DNA of 64,000 nucleotides from Paenibacillus castaneae (GCF_002884445.1 NZ_KZ614144.1:4756094-4820093); one strand, 5' to 3'; positions 36,835-46,397 are shown, counted from the first letter of the stretch. The notes: a model not told the origin generated them from the sequence alone. Numbers and translations: made by a program.

Positions 36835-37623
36835 ATGGCAAAATGGCTGCTTCGTTCTATGACTGAATTAAGCTCGCGCAAATGGATATCCAGAATAACC
36901 GGGAAATTCGCGCAATCGGCTGCAAGCCGTGGGTTTATTTCTCGTTTCGCTAAGACTTACGGCATTAGAATAGAGGATGCGGAGAAGCCCTTATCCCAAT
37001 ATAAGACATTAAATGAATTTTTCACGAGAAGGCTGAAGCCTGGACTTAGAGAGATTCATACAGGCGAAGACTCCCTTGTCAGCCCTGTCGATGCGCTCAT
37101 AACAGGCGCAGGTCCTATAAGCAGCGGCACAATTCTGAACGTCAAAGGACAGAATTATACGATTGTTGAGCTTCTTAACCAGTCTCCTCGAACAGCAAAC
37201 TATATGAACGGTTATTACATCGTTCTTTATTTAAGTCCAACTGACTATCATCGTATTCATTCGCCGGTCAACGGTCGCATTGTAGAACGGGAGCATGTGC
37301 CCGGCAAAGTTTATCCGGTAAATGATTTTGGATTGCGTCATATGCGCAGGGTGCTCAGCCGGAATGAACGGCTCATTACGTATATGCGTCATGATTTTGG
37401 AGAGACCGCTGTCGTAAAGGTTGGCGCTATGAACGTAAGCAGTATCCAGTATGTATTACCACTGCAGGATCACTTGTCAAAGGGTGATGAGCTTGCCTAC
37501 TTTGAGTTTGGCTCGACGGTCGTGCTTCTGATGGAAGATGGGACGTTCAATCCTCGTGAAGAAGGGTTGCTCGGAAAGAAAGTAAGCATGGGGGAAAAAC
37601 TAGGCTTACTTGAGCAACGATAG
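36835..37623 (+). CDS. psd: Phosphatidylserine decarboxylase proenzyme
   Basis: A 262-residue proenzyme that makes phosphatidylethanolamine. FEFGSTVVLL near residues 223-232 contains the GST self-cleavage site (Gly226-Ser227 by count); cleavage creates the pyruvoyl cofactor at Ser. SPVDALITGAGPI and SPTDYHRIHSPVNG hold the conserved Asp and His residues. The protein has the short bacterial layout without a signal peptide. The ATG at 36835 is 16 bases from the nearest GGAGAGG, an unusually long gap, yet no better in-frame start exists. Ends at a strong bidirectional hairpin. Confidence 0.94.
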   Translation: MAKWLLRSMTELSSRKWISRITGKFAQSAASRGFISRFAKTYGIRIEDAEKPLSQYKTLNEFFTRRLKPGLREIHTGEDSLVSPVDALITGAGPISSGTILNVKGQNYTIVELLNQSPRTANYMNGYYIVLYLSPTDYHRIHSPVNGRIVEREHVPGKVYPVNDFGLRHMRRVLSRNERLITYMRHDFGETAVVKVGAMNVSSIQYVLPLQDHLSKGDELAYFEFGSTVVLLMEDGTFNPREEGLLGKKVSMGEKLGLLEQR

Positions 37624-37653
37624 CTTTACCGTGCAGACAATATTACGAAATTC

Positions 37654-37696
37654 AAATAACCCGCTTCCGAATTATTTACCCGGAAGTGGGTTATTT
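37654..37696. terminator. Bidirectional terminator between psd and the AraC regulator
   Basis: Arms AAATAACCCGCTTCCG (37654-37669) and CGGAAGTGGGTTATTT (37681-37696), 16 bp with one G-T pair. It lies between two convergent stop codons. Confidence 0.8.
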
Positions 37697-37703
37697 GTGC
37701 TTC

Positions 37704-38489
37704 CTATCTAATTTCTGAAGGGCTTCGCCCCGTATATTGCTTGAATTGACGGCTGAAAAAAAAGATATCTCGATAACCAAGCGCGTCCGCTACCTCAGTT
37801 ACATTCATCCCCGCATGCATCAGCAAATGCTGGGCACGTTCAATTCTAGTCCGGATCATATAGGTTTGAACGGACATCCCTAGCATCTCTTTGAATTTCA
37901 TCGAGAAATACCGCGGCGATAGCCCGGCGCGCATCGCCAAATCCTCCACCCGATGAGCGATGCTTGGATTCTGGCGTACATAGTTGGCCACCTCATGAAT
38001 AGCCTCAGTCAGCTGATTGCTCGCTTTCTTCTCAACAGGCAGCTGCTTGTCCTCACGCAGCAAATGAATCATGAGCTGCTTCAACACGAGCTGCGCCTCT
38101 TCTTCTGCAGCATACGTCTTGACGAGAAACAATCGCACATAGCGCGAAAGCATATACTCGAAGTCAACCGTATCGGTGAGCTGTCTATATCGATTAGGTA
38201 TGGCATCCATCTTCTCGTGAATGGCAAAGTGTATATAAGTCAAAACGAGAGGACGCTGCGGATTATGAGTAGCGCTGGTGTAATCATCAGGCCGAAATAA
38301 AAAGCAGCTGCCGGGTCCAACCTCGTAATGTGTGCCATTGACTTCTACTTCCCCTTCACCGCTCCATACATAGAATAAATCATAATTAGGCATCGGCTTC
38401 TCGCGTCTCGCCCATCTCCACCCCGGCTCGCATACGATCTTAGCAAATGCCGGCATAAGGACAAACGATTCAGGCGAAATATGCAGCAT
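37704..38489 (-). CDS. AraC-family transcriptional regulator
   Basis: A 261-residue regulator. An N-terminal cupin (GEGEVEVNGTHYEVGPGS, about residues 40-65) is followed by a two-helix-turn-helix AraC domain (residues about 165-261) with LSPRYFSMKFKEMLGMS and VTEVADALGYRDIFFFSRQF. Such proteins sense small sugars or related ligands. GGGAGG lies before the ATG. It is divergent from the aminotransferase gene, with a 12-bp palindrome between, but no direct evidence ties them. The ligand is unknown. Confidence 0.9.
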   Translation of the reverse strand: MLHISPESFVLMPAFAKIVCEPGWRWARREKPMPNYDLFYVWSGEGEVEVNGTHYEVGPGSCFLFRPDDYTSATHNPQRPLVLTYIHFAIHEKMDAIPNRYRQLTDTVDFEYMLSRYVRLFLVKTYAAEEEAQLVLKQLMIHLLREDKQLPVEKKASNQLTEAIHEVANYVRQNPSIAHRVEDLAMRAGLSPRYFSMKFKEMLGMSVQTYMIRTRIERAQHLLMHAGMNVTEVADALGYRDIFFFSRQFKQYTGRSPSEIR

Positions 38490-38609
38490 CGGTCTACCTC
38501 CCGTGTAAATCTATGCCGTCATCATACAACAGTAATAATATTTAAGGCAAGCTGTCTCTCTTTCCGAAAAAATTTCCACTGAGAATGGTTTGCGGTGTAT
38601 AAAAAATGT

Positions 38610-38649
38610 TATAATAGCACCCGAAAGCTGAAAAAATCGACTTAAGTCG
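38610..38649 (+). promoter_or_regulatory. Candidate -10 and palindrome upstream of the aminotransferase
   Basis: TATAAT (38610-38615) is followed 22 bases later by the perfect 12-base palindrome CGACTTAAGTCG (38638-38649), placed near or just after the likely transcription start. No good -35 is seen at 17 bases. The palindrome could be an operator. Confidence 0.4.
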
Positions 38650-38716
38650 GCGATCCTATTTCTCATGATCATACTCAAGTACAAATGAAACTATTCGGAA
38701 GGATGGCATAAGATCC

Positions 38717-40021
38717 ATGAACCCAATTGCTCAGCAGTTAAACGAGACGTTACAAACAGAAAACTCGAACGTCTATGAAATGTTGTCAGCTTTAGGAAAA
38801 GCGATTTATTTCCCAAAGGAGGGCATACTCAGTCAATCCGCCGAAGCGAAGACGAAGGCAACCAAATTTAATGCAACAATCGGAATTGCTACAGAAGGCG
38901 GACAGCCTATGCATCTCAAGGTCATTCAAGAGACGCTTACTGCTTACAATCCGAAAGATATATATGAATACGCACCACCTGGAGGCAAACCAGAGCTCCG
39001 CGCTGCTTGGCGCACCAAAATGCTGAAGGAGAATCCTTCTCTTGAAGTAAAGGGCTTCGGAACTCCTATCGTTACAAACGCTTTGACACATGGTCTTAGC
39101 ATTGTAGCGGATTTATTCGCAGATGCTGGCGATGCAGTCATTATTCCAAATAAAAATTGGGAAAATTACGAGTTGACCTTCGGCGTTCGCCGCGGTGCAG
39201 AAATTGTAGAATATCCACTCTATAACGAGCAAACTCGTTTTAATAGCGAAGGCCTTCGCGAAGCTATGCTTGCCCAGAAGGATAAAGGAAAAGTAATCGT
39301 AATACTCAATTTCCCGAATAATCCTACAGGCTATACGCCAGACCCGGCAGAAGGCGAGGAAATTATTGCCGCTATCCGCGATGCCGCAGAAGCTGGAATC
39401 AATGTCGTAGCAGTAACAGACGATGCCTATTTTGGTCTGTTCTTCGAAGATTCCTTGCAGGAGTCATTGTTCTCCAAGCTTGCAGAGCTTCACCCGCGCG
39501 TGCTTGCTGTGAAGGTAGACGGAGCAACAAAAGAAGAATATGTATGGGGCTTCCGTGTAGGCTTTATAACTTATGCATCTAAATCTGCTGCAACTTTGAA
39601 TGTGCTGGAGCAAAAAACGCTGGGCATTATTCGCTCTACGATCTCAAGCGGTCCTCATCCTTCACAAACCTTCGTATTGCGCGCTTTGAATTCACCTGAA
39701 TTCGAGTTACAAAAAGCGGAGAAATACGACATTATGAAGGGTCGTGCGAATCGCGTGAAGGCATTGCTCGACAGCGGCCGTTATGGCGATGTATGGAGCT
39801 ACTACCCATTCAACTCCGGTTACTTTATGTGCCTCAAGCTTAGCGGTGTAACTGCTGAGACTGTACGTGTGCATTTGCTTAATCAATATGGCATTGGTAC
39901 GATCGCTCTTGGAGAAACTGACCTCCGTGTCGCGTTCTCCTGTATCGAGGAAGAAAATCTTGAAGAGCTTTATGATACAATCTTTAAAGCGGTCAGCGAA
40001 TTGATTGCTGAGCAAGCTTAA
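38717..40021 (+). CDS. PLP-dependent aminotransferase, class I/II
   Basis: A 434-residue fold-type I aminotransferase. NFPNNPTGYTP carries the conserved Asn-Pro segment, VTDDAYFGLFF the Asp and Tyr that hold the cofactor, and VKVDGATKEEYVWGFRVGF contains the PLP-binding Lys. The C-terminal FSCIEEENLEELYD includes the small-domain helix. The substrate cannot be named from sequence; this branch is often annotated only as aminotransferase class I/II. The start has a weak GGAAGG at 14 bases. Monocistronic: terminator directly downstream. Confidence 0.88.
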   Translation: MNPIAQQLNETLQTENSNVYEMLSALGKAIYFPKEGILSQSAEAKTKATKFNATIGIATEGGQPMHLKVIQETLTAYNPKDIYEYAPPGGKPELRAAWRTKMLKENPSLEVKGFGTPIVTNALTHGLSIVADLFADAGDAVIIPNKNWENYELTFGVRRGAEIVEYPLYNEQTRFNSEGLREAMLAQKDKGKVIVILNFPNNPTGYTPDPAEGEEIIAAIRDAAEAGINVVAVTDDAYFGLFFEDSLQESLFSKLAELHPRVLAVKVDGATKEEYVWGFRVGFITYASKSAATLNVLEQKTLGIIRSTISSGPHPSQTFVLRALNSPEFELQKAEKYDIMKGRANRVKALLDSGRYGDVWSYYPFNSGYFMCLKLSGVTAETVRVHLLNQYGIGTIALGETDLRVAFSCIEEENLEELYDTIFKAVSELIAEQA

Positions 40022-40038
40022 GAGCGAGCACTGAAATG

Positions 40039-40102
40039 AAACACCCCTGAAGGATGCTTGTCTACTCATTAGACGACTCGCATTCCTCAGGGGTGTTTTT
40101 GG
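40039..40102. terminator. Terminator of the aminotransferase gene
   Basis: Arms AAACACCCCTGAAGGATGC (40039-40057) and GCATTCCTCAGGGGTGTTT (40080-40098) pair with few mismatches and are followed by TT. It faces ecsB from the other side and may work in both directions. Confidence 0.85.
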
Positions 40103-40122
40103 ATCATAACGGACAAATCGAT

Positions 40123-41370
40123 TTATTCCTCATCCTCATCTGCAAGCATCTTCTTCCGCAAGCGTGCAGGTCGAATGGACATATATACAAGCAATATAGC
40201 GCCAGCAGTCAGTGATGGCAGATATACATTGGACAAGGCTAGCGGCAGCTCTGCGAATATCCAAAGCACTGCAGCGCATATGACCATAGCTAGACGATCC
40301 ACCTTTACATACTGCTCCACACGTTGTTTTTCAGGCAAGGGATATACATGCTTCCATACGGAATAACGATGAACATGACGCAGCCCCCCTAATTGAACGG
40401 CTATCAGCCCCATAAAAATCGCAAATACGATTATACAGCCCCAGCCGGATAGAGAAACGGCTTCCGAGAACCAGTACGTAATTAAACAGCCGAGAAACAG
40501 CAGCCTCAGGATAATGCCTCCCATTTCTGTTCTCAACAGTGCCGCTGTAAACAAATAAACAAATGTATTCCGGTTCGAATATGGTATCACACCAAGCAGC
40601 CATGTTAGGTACGAGCGCTTAGCAACACTCGATGGAAGTGTTGGAACGTCAATAAACAATCCAAAAAAAACATAATAACGCTTACGCGTACGTGCTTCTT
40701 CCTCAATAAGTCTTTCCCAAGGGAAACGATGCCGAGCAGGAAGACGATAAATGAAAAATAACAATAAGCCTACTAATACTGTAAAAACCGCTGCTTGCCA
40801 TGCGAGACAAGTCAGCCATGCCGCTAGCAGAAGTGCAGTTCCGGCCCAGCGAAGCAACCGCATCAGCCTTCTCATCCCAGGCCAAGCGATTTGACGTTCT
40901 CTCCATGCTCCCCACACATTCCCTGCCTTCAATACTGCAGCAGCCAACGCAAGCAGCCATCCCCCGCTAACTGCGGGTCCTTGATTATATATCGGCAAAT
41001 AGAGCAGTATCACAATGGCTGCAAGTATGGAACAGCCCAGCGACGTATGGAGAAAAGAACGTCTCAAATAGCTGTCCATCTCTGCTTCACGCGGCATCAT
41101 AAATACAATATCGCCTGCCTCTAGCCAGGTTCGCAGAGGGCTCCAGGACAGAACGAGCAATAATGAAACAACACCTACGAGCGTGATCGGAAAGTTTGCA
41201 GGCAGGTTGCGAATTAATGATATGTAGCCAATCGCCGAGGATATAAGAATAAGGGACATAAAAGCCGGAAACCCGCTCTGGCCCATATAACGGAAATAAG
41301 GCAGCGTTTCCTTACGAAAGGCTTTCGAACGGCGGTTCCATATGGTTTCGAGCGTTCGATCCTCTCCCAT
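40123..41370 (-). CDS. ecsB: ABC transporter permease EcsB
   Basis: A 415-residue membrane protein with about nine to ten hydrophobic segments (for example FMSLILISSAIGYISLI, LCSILAAIVILLYLPIY). RRSKAFRKETLPYFRYMGQSG at the start and MPREAEMDSYLRRSF in the first third are typical of EcsB. In B. subtilis EcsAB affects regulated membrane proteolysis, protein secretion and competence. It overlaps the ecsA stop by one base (TAATG), so the two are translated together. CCCATCC-type upstream coding sequence supplies a weak ribosome site. Confidence 0.9.
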   Translation of the reverse strand: MGEDRTLETIWNRRSKAFRKETLPYFRYMGQSGFPAFMSLILISSAIGYISLIRNLPANFPITLVGVVSLLLVLSWSPLRTWLEAGDIVFMMPREAEMDSYLRRSFLHTSLGCSILAAIVILLYLPIYNQGPAVSGGWLLALAAAVLKAGNVWGAWRERQIAWPGMRRLMRLLRWAGTALLLAAWLTCLAWQAAVFTVLVGLLLFFIYRLPARHRFPWERLIEEEARTRKRYYVFFGLFIDVPTLPSSVAKRSYLTWLLGVIPYSNRNTFVYLFTAALLRTEMGGIILRLLFLGCLITYWFSEAVSLSGWGCIIVFAIFMGLIAVQLGGLRHVHRYSVWKHVYPLPEKQRVEQYVKVDRLAMVICAAVLWIFAELPLALSNVYLPSLTAGAILLVYMSIRPARLRKKMLADEDEE

Positions 41371-42119
41371 TATGAATGGCCTCCAGTAACGAGCTTATAG
41401 AAGGCATCCTCCAAGGAGCCGCTGTGCGTTTCCATCCCAGCTGCTTGCCTAACGTCAGCAAGCGTTCCCAAAGCTATAATTTTACCATGATGCATAACGA
41501 TAAAACGATCACAGTATGCTTCAACCGTTGACAAAATGTGCGAGCTCATTAAAATTGCAGCGCCCTTCTGTTTCACCTCGACAAGCCGTTCCAGCAGCGA
41601 ACGGATGCCAAGTGGATCTAGTCCAAGAAACGGCTCATCAATGATGTATAAAGGCGGCTCAGCTAATAGCGCATTCATTATCATTACCTTTTGCTTCATG
41701 CCTTTAGACAAATGGGAAGCAAATGCTTTGCGCTTGGGAGTCATTTGAAACTGTTCAATCAGGTCTTCTACCCGGTCATCATAGGCGTTGCCAGCTACGC
41801 TGTAAGCCATTCCTGTTAATCGCAAATGCTCCTCCACGGTCAGCTCGTCGAACAAAACCGGACTCTCCGGCACGTAGGCAAACGCTGCTCGATACTGCTC
41901 CGTGTTTTCCTCAAGCGTAACTCCATCTACCTTGACCGCGCCGGACTGCGGTTTCATTAGACCGAGAATATGCTTGATTGTCGTGCTTTTGCCTGCTCCA
42001 TTAAGCCCTATTAATCCAACCATTTCGCCTGCTTTCACTTCGAAGGAAATATCGTGCAAAACCGGTCTCTTGGGACTATAGCCACCTGTTAAAGCACTTA
42101 CCTGCAAAATAGACTCCAT
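41370..42119 (-). CDS. ecsA: ABC transporter ATP-binding protein EcsA
   Basis: A 249-residue ATPase. Walker A is GLNGAGKST (about residues 38-46), the signature LSKGMKQKVM replaces the canonical LSGGQ as in EcsA, and Walker B is LYIIDEPFLGLD. VPESPVLFDELTVEEHL is typical of EcsA. It energises EcsB. GAAGGTGAT lies upstream of the ATG. First gene of the ecsAB operon; the S-layer gene terminator lies further upstream. Confidence 0.93.
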   Translation of the reverse strand: MESILQVSALTGGYSPKRPVLHDISFEVKAGEMVGLIGLNGAGKSTTIKHILGLMKPQSGAVKVDGVTLEENTEQYRAAFAYVPESPVLFDELTVEEHLRLTGMAYSVAGNAYDDRVEDLIEQFQMTPKRKAFASHLSKGMKQKVMIMNALLAEPPLYIIDEPFLGLDPLGIRSLLERLVEVKQKGAAILMSSHILSTVEAYCDRFIVMHHGKIIALGTLADVRQAAGMETHSGSLEDAFYKLVTGGHS

Positions 42120-42190
42120 TACATCACCTTCAATAATCCGATTTAGTATTAGCTATTAAACAGCATACCGAAAAATCCGCTTAATATCAA

Positions 42191-42218
42191 AAAAAAGACA
42201 TCACCGTTAGCGGTGATG
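42191..42218 (-). terminator. Terminator of the SLH-protein gene
   Basis: Stem CATCACCG-TTAG-CGGTGATG (42199-42218). On the minus strand it is followed by TCTTTTTTTT, a strong U-run. It separates the SLH gene from ecsAB. Confidence 0.92.
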
Positions 42219-42239
42219 CCATGAAAGGTATTTGAATTT

Positions 42240-43469
42240 TTATTTAATATCAATGGATTTAACGACGTTGTTGTCGCCTTTGACCTGTACAATCTGCCCT
42301 GCTTTAAGGAGAGAAGCGTCACCAGTAATGGTCACGTTCGAATCAATGTTGTACTGAAAAACAACGGTCTGTCCATTCTCAACCCGTGTAATAATAATTG
42401 TAGAAAGCTTCGCTTGTCCGTTGAATGTTAGGGAGTTAACGATGCCCACTTCGGAGAAAGAAGTTAGAACTGGCGAAGATTTCGTTACTTCAATAAAGAC
42501 GACCTTATTTTGATATGTCCTTACAAGCACTTCATCTCCAGCGCGAAGAGCGCTTATCGATGCTTTCTTATCATCTCGGAATATGAATACATTGGGATCA
42601 AGCGTTAGTGCTTCTTCCGTACTATTCGATTTGACAATCGTAATTTTACCGTCTGATGCTGCGCTCTTCAGCTTCCCGGTGATCGCCTGAGCATCGTGAT
42701 TCGGCATTTCCGAATCCGTACGATCAAGCAATGCTGCCAGCTCTGCACGTGTAACAGGCTGATTAGGACGGAACGTTTTTCCATTCTTATCGTTATAGCC
42801 TGTTATAATCCCTTTCTTAATAGCAAGCGCCACATAGCCGACAGAGCCAGCTGGAATCTCATTTGCATCTTTGAAGTCCAGCTTCGTGTTATTGAGCGCT
42901 TTCGCTTCGTTTTCCAGTTTAAGCGCTTTTATAAGAACGATTGTCGACCACAATCTAGTCGCATTCTCTTCTGGCTTAACTTCACTTTCGGTCTCCGAGA
43001 ACAAATCATTCTCGAGCGCAACAGCTACATAACCAACAGCCCACGGATATTTGTTCTTGATCTTGTTAGCATCTCTGAACTGCAGCTCCGTTTTCATTTC
43101 CTCAGCCGATTCCGCTTGAGCGCGCAGACCCATAAGTCTCACAGCTGCAACTAGCGTTTCAACGCGGCTAATTTTTTGATTAGGCTTAAATGTTCCATCC
43201 TCATAGCCAGTGAAAACACCTTTGGATGCAAGACGCATAATGTATTCCATTGCCCATTTCAGGTCAGACTCATCCTTGAACTTCCAGGTTACTTTGTACT
43301 TATCATCTTTATCATTCTTGTTTTTCTTATCCTCTTGACGACCATTGTCGCGTCCTTTGTCATTCTCTTTCCCTTTACCGCCGTCTGCAAAAGCTGACGA
43401 TGCTCCGCCTGCAAGCATTAGCAGCGCAAGCGAGGATATTGCTGTCTTTTTCCACATCTTTTGTTTCAT
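42240..43469 (-). CDS. Secreted S-layer homology (SLH) domain protein
   Basis: A 409-residue secreted protein. The signal peptide is basic then hydrophobic (KKTAISSLALLMLAGGASSA) with likely cleavage after SAFA. A highly charged Lys/Asp/Asn segment (residues about 30-55) precedes three SLH repeats: RLASKGVFTGYEDGTFKPNQ, YVAVALENDLFSETES and AIKKGIITGYNDKNGKTF. The C-terminal third is a beta-rich DUF5666-like region. SLH repeats bind pyruvylated cell-wall polymers. AAGGAG lies 13 bases before ATG 43469; the adjacent in-frame TTG at 43472, at 10 bases, is also possible. Confidence 0.88.
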   Translation of the reverse strand: MKQKMWKKTAISSLALLMLAGGASSAFADGGKGKENDKGRDNGRQEDKKNKNDKDDKYKVTWKFKDESDLKWAMEYIMRLASKGVFTGYEDGTFKPNQKISRVETLVAAVRLMGLRAQAESAEEMKTELQFRDANKIKNKYPWAVGYVAVALENDLFSETESEVKPEENATRLWSTIVLIKALKLENEAKALNNTKLDFKDANEIPAGSVGYVALAIKKGIITGYNDKNGKTFRPNQPVTRAELAALLDRTDSEMPNHDAQAITGKLKSAASDGKITIVKSNSTEEALTLDPNVFIFRDDKKASISALRAGDEVLVRTYQNKVVFIEVTKSSPVLTSFSEVGIVNSLTFNGQAKLSTIIITRVENGQTVVFQYNIDSNVTITGDASLLKAGQIVQVKGDNNVVKSIDIK

Positions 43470-43584
43470 CAAGAAAGCCACTCTCCTTTTTTCGATTGCG
43501 GCTGTGCCGCTTTTTTTACCTTCGCCCATACGTTTCGGGAGAGGCTAATCGATTTAAGAGGGTGGCTTTGGAAATAAATATATT

Positions 43585-45057
43585 TTATTTTTCTTTCTCT
43601 GCTTCTCGCTTAGCCTTTAGCCACTTTGGAGCGCCTTTGTTTTTACCTTCACGCTTGCGTTCAACCTTCTTTATGGGTGCTGGCGCTGGCTTAGCTTTAG
43701 GCTGCGGCGGCTGAGTGGTCTTAGCTGCATCTGCAGGTTTCACAGTATCGGAAGCAGCACTTACGGATACTGGCTTGGATATGCTGCTATCGTTTGATTG
43801 TTTAGCTGGACGAGGGCGTTTATTTCCTTCGAAAATTTCTTTCCCCACTGCTCCATCCGTCCGTTCGTTTGCCTTCGCATCTTGCCGTAATGCAAATGGG
43901 CGAGTCGCTTCACGAAGCTGTTCCGCTGTTAGCAGCTTGCCTCTGAACATCGTACGTTCGCTAAGCTCAATGCCCAGCTGCTTCCGGAATTTTTCCATAA
44001 TGAACAGCTCCTGCGGCATTACAATCGATACGACCGTACCAGGGCGGCCCATCCGTCCCGTTCTTCCCGCTCGATGAACATAGTGATCTGAATCTGCAGC
44101 GGGATCAAGCTGAATAACGAGCTGTAGACCTTCAATATCGAGACCGCGGGCTGCAACATCAGTAGCTAGCAGCAATTGACAGCGTCCGTCGCGGAACCTA
44201 GCAAGTGTAGCCGCTCGGCGCTGCTTATCGGCATCTCCATACAAGGCTTCAACGGTAAAGCCTTCATAGCTGAGCTTGGATTCCCAGTTCGCTATGTTAT
44301 CCGTATCATTCAGAAACAGCAGTGCTGATTTGGGATTCAACAAACGAACGAGTCGCCTAGCTGTATCAGTTTTATCCCTTTTGTCGCTAACAATAAAATA
44401 GTTTTCTATCGTTTCCGATACGCGGTGCTCCGGCGTAATCTGAATACGCTCCGGATTCTTCATCCAGCGTCCTTCAAATCTTGCCATTTGATCCGGATAG
44501 GTAGCGGAGAAAAAAGCCATTTGCCGATCACGGCCCACACTATGCAGTATAATCTCAACTTCCTTAGTTGAGCCGAGCTGAAACACTTGATCCGCTTCAT
44601 CAATAACGACGTTATTTACATCATTAAGCCTTAGCTTTCTAATCTTCAGCAGCTCATGAATTCGGCCCGGCGTTCCAATAACCAACTGCGGGCGAAGCTT
44701 AAGCTTCTCGACCTGACGCTTTAATGCCGCTCCGCCAATCAATTGTTGAACTCGCAGGTTAAGCGGTTCTGCGTACAACTCAGCAACTCGCACGATTTGC
44801 ATCGCAAGCTCCTGAGTTGGAGCCAAAATAACAGCTTGTATCGCGTTTGAATAAGGGTTTAGCTTCTGAAGCATGGGCAGCAAATAAGCTAGCGTCTTGC
44901 CTGTTCCCGTTTGTGATCTCGCGGATACGTCACTGCCTCCAAGCAAAATCGGAATAGTTTCCGCCTGCACATCTGTCGGCTCCACGATTCCGTTTGCTTC
45001 GAGCTTATTAGACAGCTGCTCATTAATGCCAATCTCATTCCATGTATGCTTACTCAT
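43585..45057 (-). CDS. DEAD-box ATP-dependent RNA helicase
   Basis: A 490-residue helicase. Q motif GIVEPTDVQAETIP, Walker A ARSQTGTGKT, the DEAD box in VVIDEADQVF, SAT in AFFSATYPDQ, and motif VI in YVHRAGRTGRMGRPG. The C-terminal 90 residues are a low-complexity Lys/Pro/Ala tail (PQPKAKPAPAPIKKVERKRE), likely RNA-binding. Bacterial relatives act in ribosome assembly or cold-shock RNA unwinding. ATG 45057 has AAGGA 7 bases upstream. It lies 26 bases downstream of the SDR gene, same direction. Confidence 0.93.
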   Translation of the reverse strand: MSKHTWNEIGINEQLSNKLEANGIVEPTDVQAETIPILLGGSDVSARSQTGTGKTLAYLLPMLQKLNPYSNAIQAVILAPTQELAMQIVRVAELYAEPLNLRVQQLIGGAALKRQVEKLKLRPQLVIGTPGRIHELLKIRKLRLNDVNNVVIDEADQVFQLGSTKEVEIILHSVGRDRQMAFFSATYPDQMARFEGRWMKNPERIQITPEHRVSETIENYFIVSDKRDKTDTARRLVRLLNPKSALLFLNDTDNIANWESKLSYEGFTVEALYGDADKQRRAATLARFRDGRCQLLLATDVAARGLDIEGLQLVIQLDPAADSDHYVHRAGRTGRMGRPGTVVSIVMPQELFIMEKFRKQLGIELSERTMFRGKLLTAEQLREATRPFALRQDAKANERTDGAVGKEIFEGNKRPRPAKQSNDSSISKPVSVSAASDTVKPADAAKTTQPPQPKAKPAPAPIKKVERKREGKNKGAPKWLKAKREAEKEK

Positions 45058-45083
45058 TCTTAATTCCTTTCTCATTCTAATCC

Positions 45084-45857
45084 TTATTTTTGATTAAATA
45101 AGCCGCCGAGCAGCCGATCTGCTGTTCGCGGCAGCAATTGATAAAGCTTGATTCCTATTGATGCTGCTCTTGGCAGATCGAGCTCATCCTTCTTCCGCTC
45201 CATTACTCGAATAATCGATTTTACGACATATTGTGGCTTCATCATAAACCAATTGACATTTTTCACGTAAGTGCCTGAAGGATCAGCTAGTGAGAAGAAA
45301 GGCGTATCAATGGGCCCTGGATTAATAGCAGACACGTGAATGCCTTTCTCTCGCAGCTCCATTCGCAGAGCATTCGTGAATCCGAGGACAGCGTGCTTAG
45401 TAGCCGAATAAGAGGTTGATTTCGAAGAGCCGATTTTCCCTGCCATGGATGCTATATTGACAATATGACCGCTTCCTTGCTTCAGCATATGAGGAATAAC
45501 TGCCTTCGAGCAGCGCACAACTCCCATATAGTTTGTATCCATCATTTGTTCAAAGCTTTCCACAGTCATATCCGTAAAATACTGAAATTTGCCATAACCT
45601 GCATTATTCAATAAAATATCTATTTTTCCATGCTTTGCAATGACGGCATCTATCGTTTGCTGGACCTGCTTCATATTCGTAACATCCATTTGATAAATGG
45701 AGAAATCTCCTCGTATTGAAGCCGAGACTTCCTTCAGTTTATCTAAATTACGCCCTGTAAGTATAGGTACCGCACCCTTTTCGGCTAGGCTTACAGCCAC
45801 TAAAGCGCCGATTCCGCTTGAAGCGCCAGAAATGAATACCACTTTTCCTTTTAACAT
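45084..45857 (-). CDS. Short-chain dehydrogenase/reductase
   Basis: A 257-residue classical SDR. The cofactor motif is SGASSGIG (about residues 10-17), the structural NNAGYG follows, and the catalytic triad is in IASMAGKIGSSKSTSYSATK (Ser, Tyr and Lys). GRNLDKLKEV at the end of the second strand suggests NADP. INPGPIDTPFF is the typical loop. The C-terminal region RAASIGIKLYQLLPRTADRL resembles the YqjQ subgroup, whose substrate is unknown. Only a weak GGGTGATG ribosome site is seen. Probably in one unit with the DEAD-box gene. Confidence 0.88.
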   Translation of the reverse strand: MLKGKVVFISGASSGIGALVAVSLAEKGAVPILTGRNLDKLKEVSASIRGDFSIYQMDVTNMKQVQQTIDAVIAKHGKIDILLNNAGYGKFQYFTDMTVESFEQMMDTNYMGVVRCSKAVIPHMLKQGSGHIVNIASMAGKIGSSKSTSYSATKHAVLGFTNALRMELREKGIHVSAINPGPIDTPFFSLADPSGTYVKNVNWFMMKPQYVVKSIIRVMERKKDELDLPRAASIGIKLYQLLPRTADRLLGGLFNQK

Positions 45858-45903
45858 CCAGCATCACCCATCTACAAGTTTACTTCATTGCTAATGAAGA
45901 CGC

Positions 45904-45925
45904 AAAAAAAGCTCCATAAAGGAGC
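45904..45925 (-). terminator. Terminator of cheX
   Basis: Stem GCTCC-ATAAA-GGAGC (45911-45925), followed on the minus strand by TTTTTTTGCG. Short but with a strong U-run. Confidence 0.8.
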
Positions 45926-45935
45926 CATTTCTGTG

Positions 45936-46397
45936 CTAAGATGCGATTAAAACTTGAATATCCAGTTCTCCAATGCCTTCCATAATGAGTGGAATCGTCA
46001 ACGCTTTCTTGGCAGTAAAGCCTGCTGACTGAGCTGATTGAATGACCTTAGGCGGTGTAATATCAACCCTTACGCCTTGATTGTAAAGCATCGTACTGGC
46101 ATTCCCACTAATCATGTTACCAAGCTCAGAAATAGCACTCTTGACGATTTCATCAATTTCAGAAATAACGTAGCCGCCCATCATCGCAGAAACCATTTTC
46201 ATAGCTACTTCTTCACTGAGCCCGAATACAATATCCCCGGTCATCTGCCCATTGAGCCCAATTTGAATCCAGATATAGTTCTCAACGAATTTAATATCCT
46301 TCAGACCAAGCTCACCGGTTAGCGGACGAATTTGTACAACTTGCTCAATCACGATCTTTGCGGATTCAAGAAACGGATTAATGTATTCTGCCTTCAT
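45936..46397 (-). CDS. cheX: CheX-type CheY-P phosphatase
   Basis: A 153-residue CheC/CheX-family protein. The active-site helix is ISELGNMISGNA, with the conserved E-x2-N, and the beta sheet includes GQMTGDIVFGLSEEVA. CheX dephosphorylates CheY-P in chemotaxis; in firmicutes without nearby che genes it may act on other receiver domains. AAAGGAG is 12 bases before the ATG. No chemotaxis genes are adjacent, so its place here is as a lone gene. Confidence 0.88.
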   Translation of the reverse strand: MKAEYINPFLESAKIVIEQVVQIRPLTGELGLKDIKFVENYIWIQIGLNGQMTGDIVFGLSEEVAMKMVSAMMGGYVISEIDEIVKSAISELGNMISGNASTMLYNQGVRVDITPPKVIQSAQSAGFTAKKALTIPLIMEGIGELDIQVLIAS

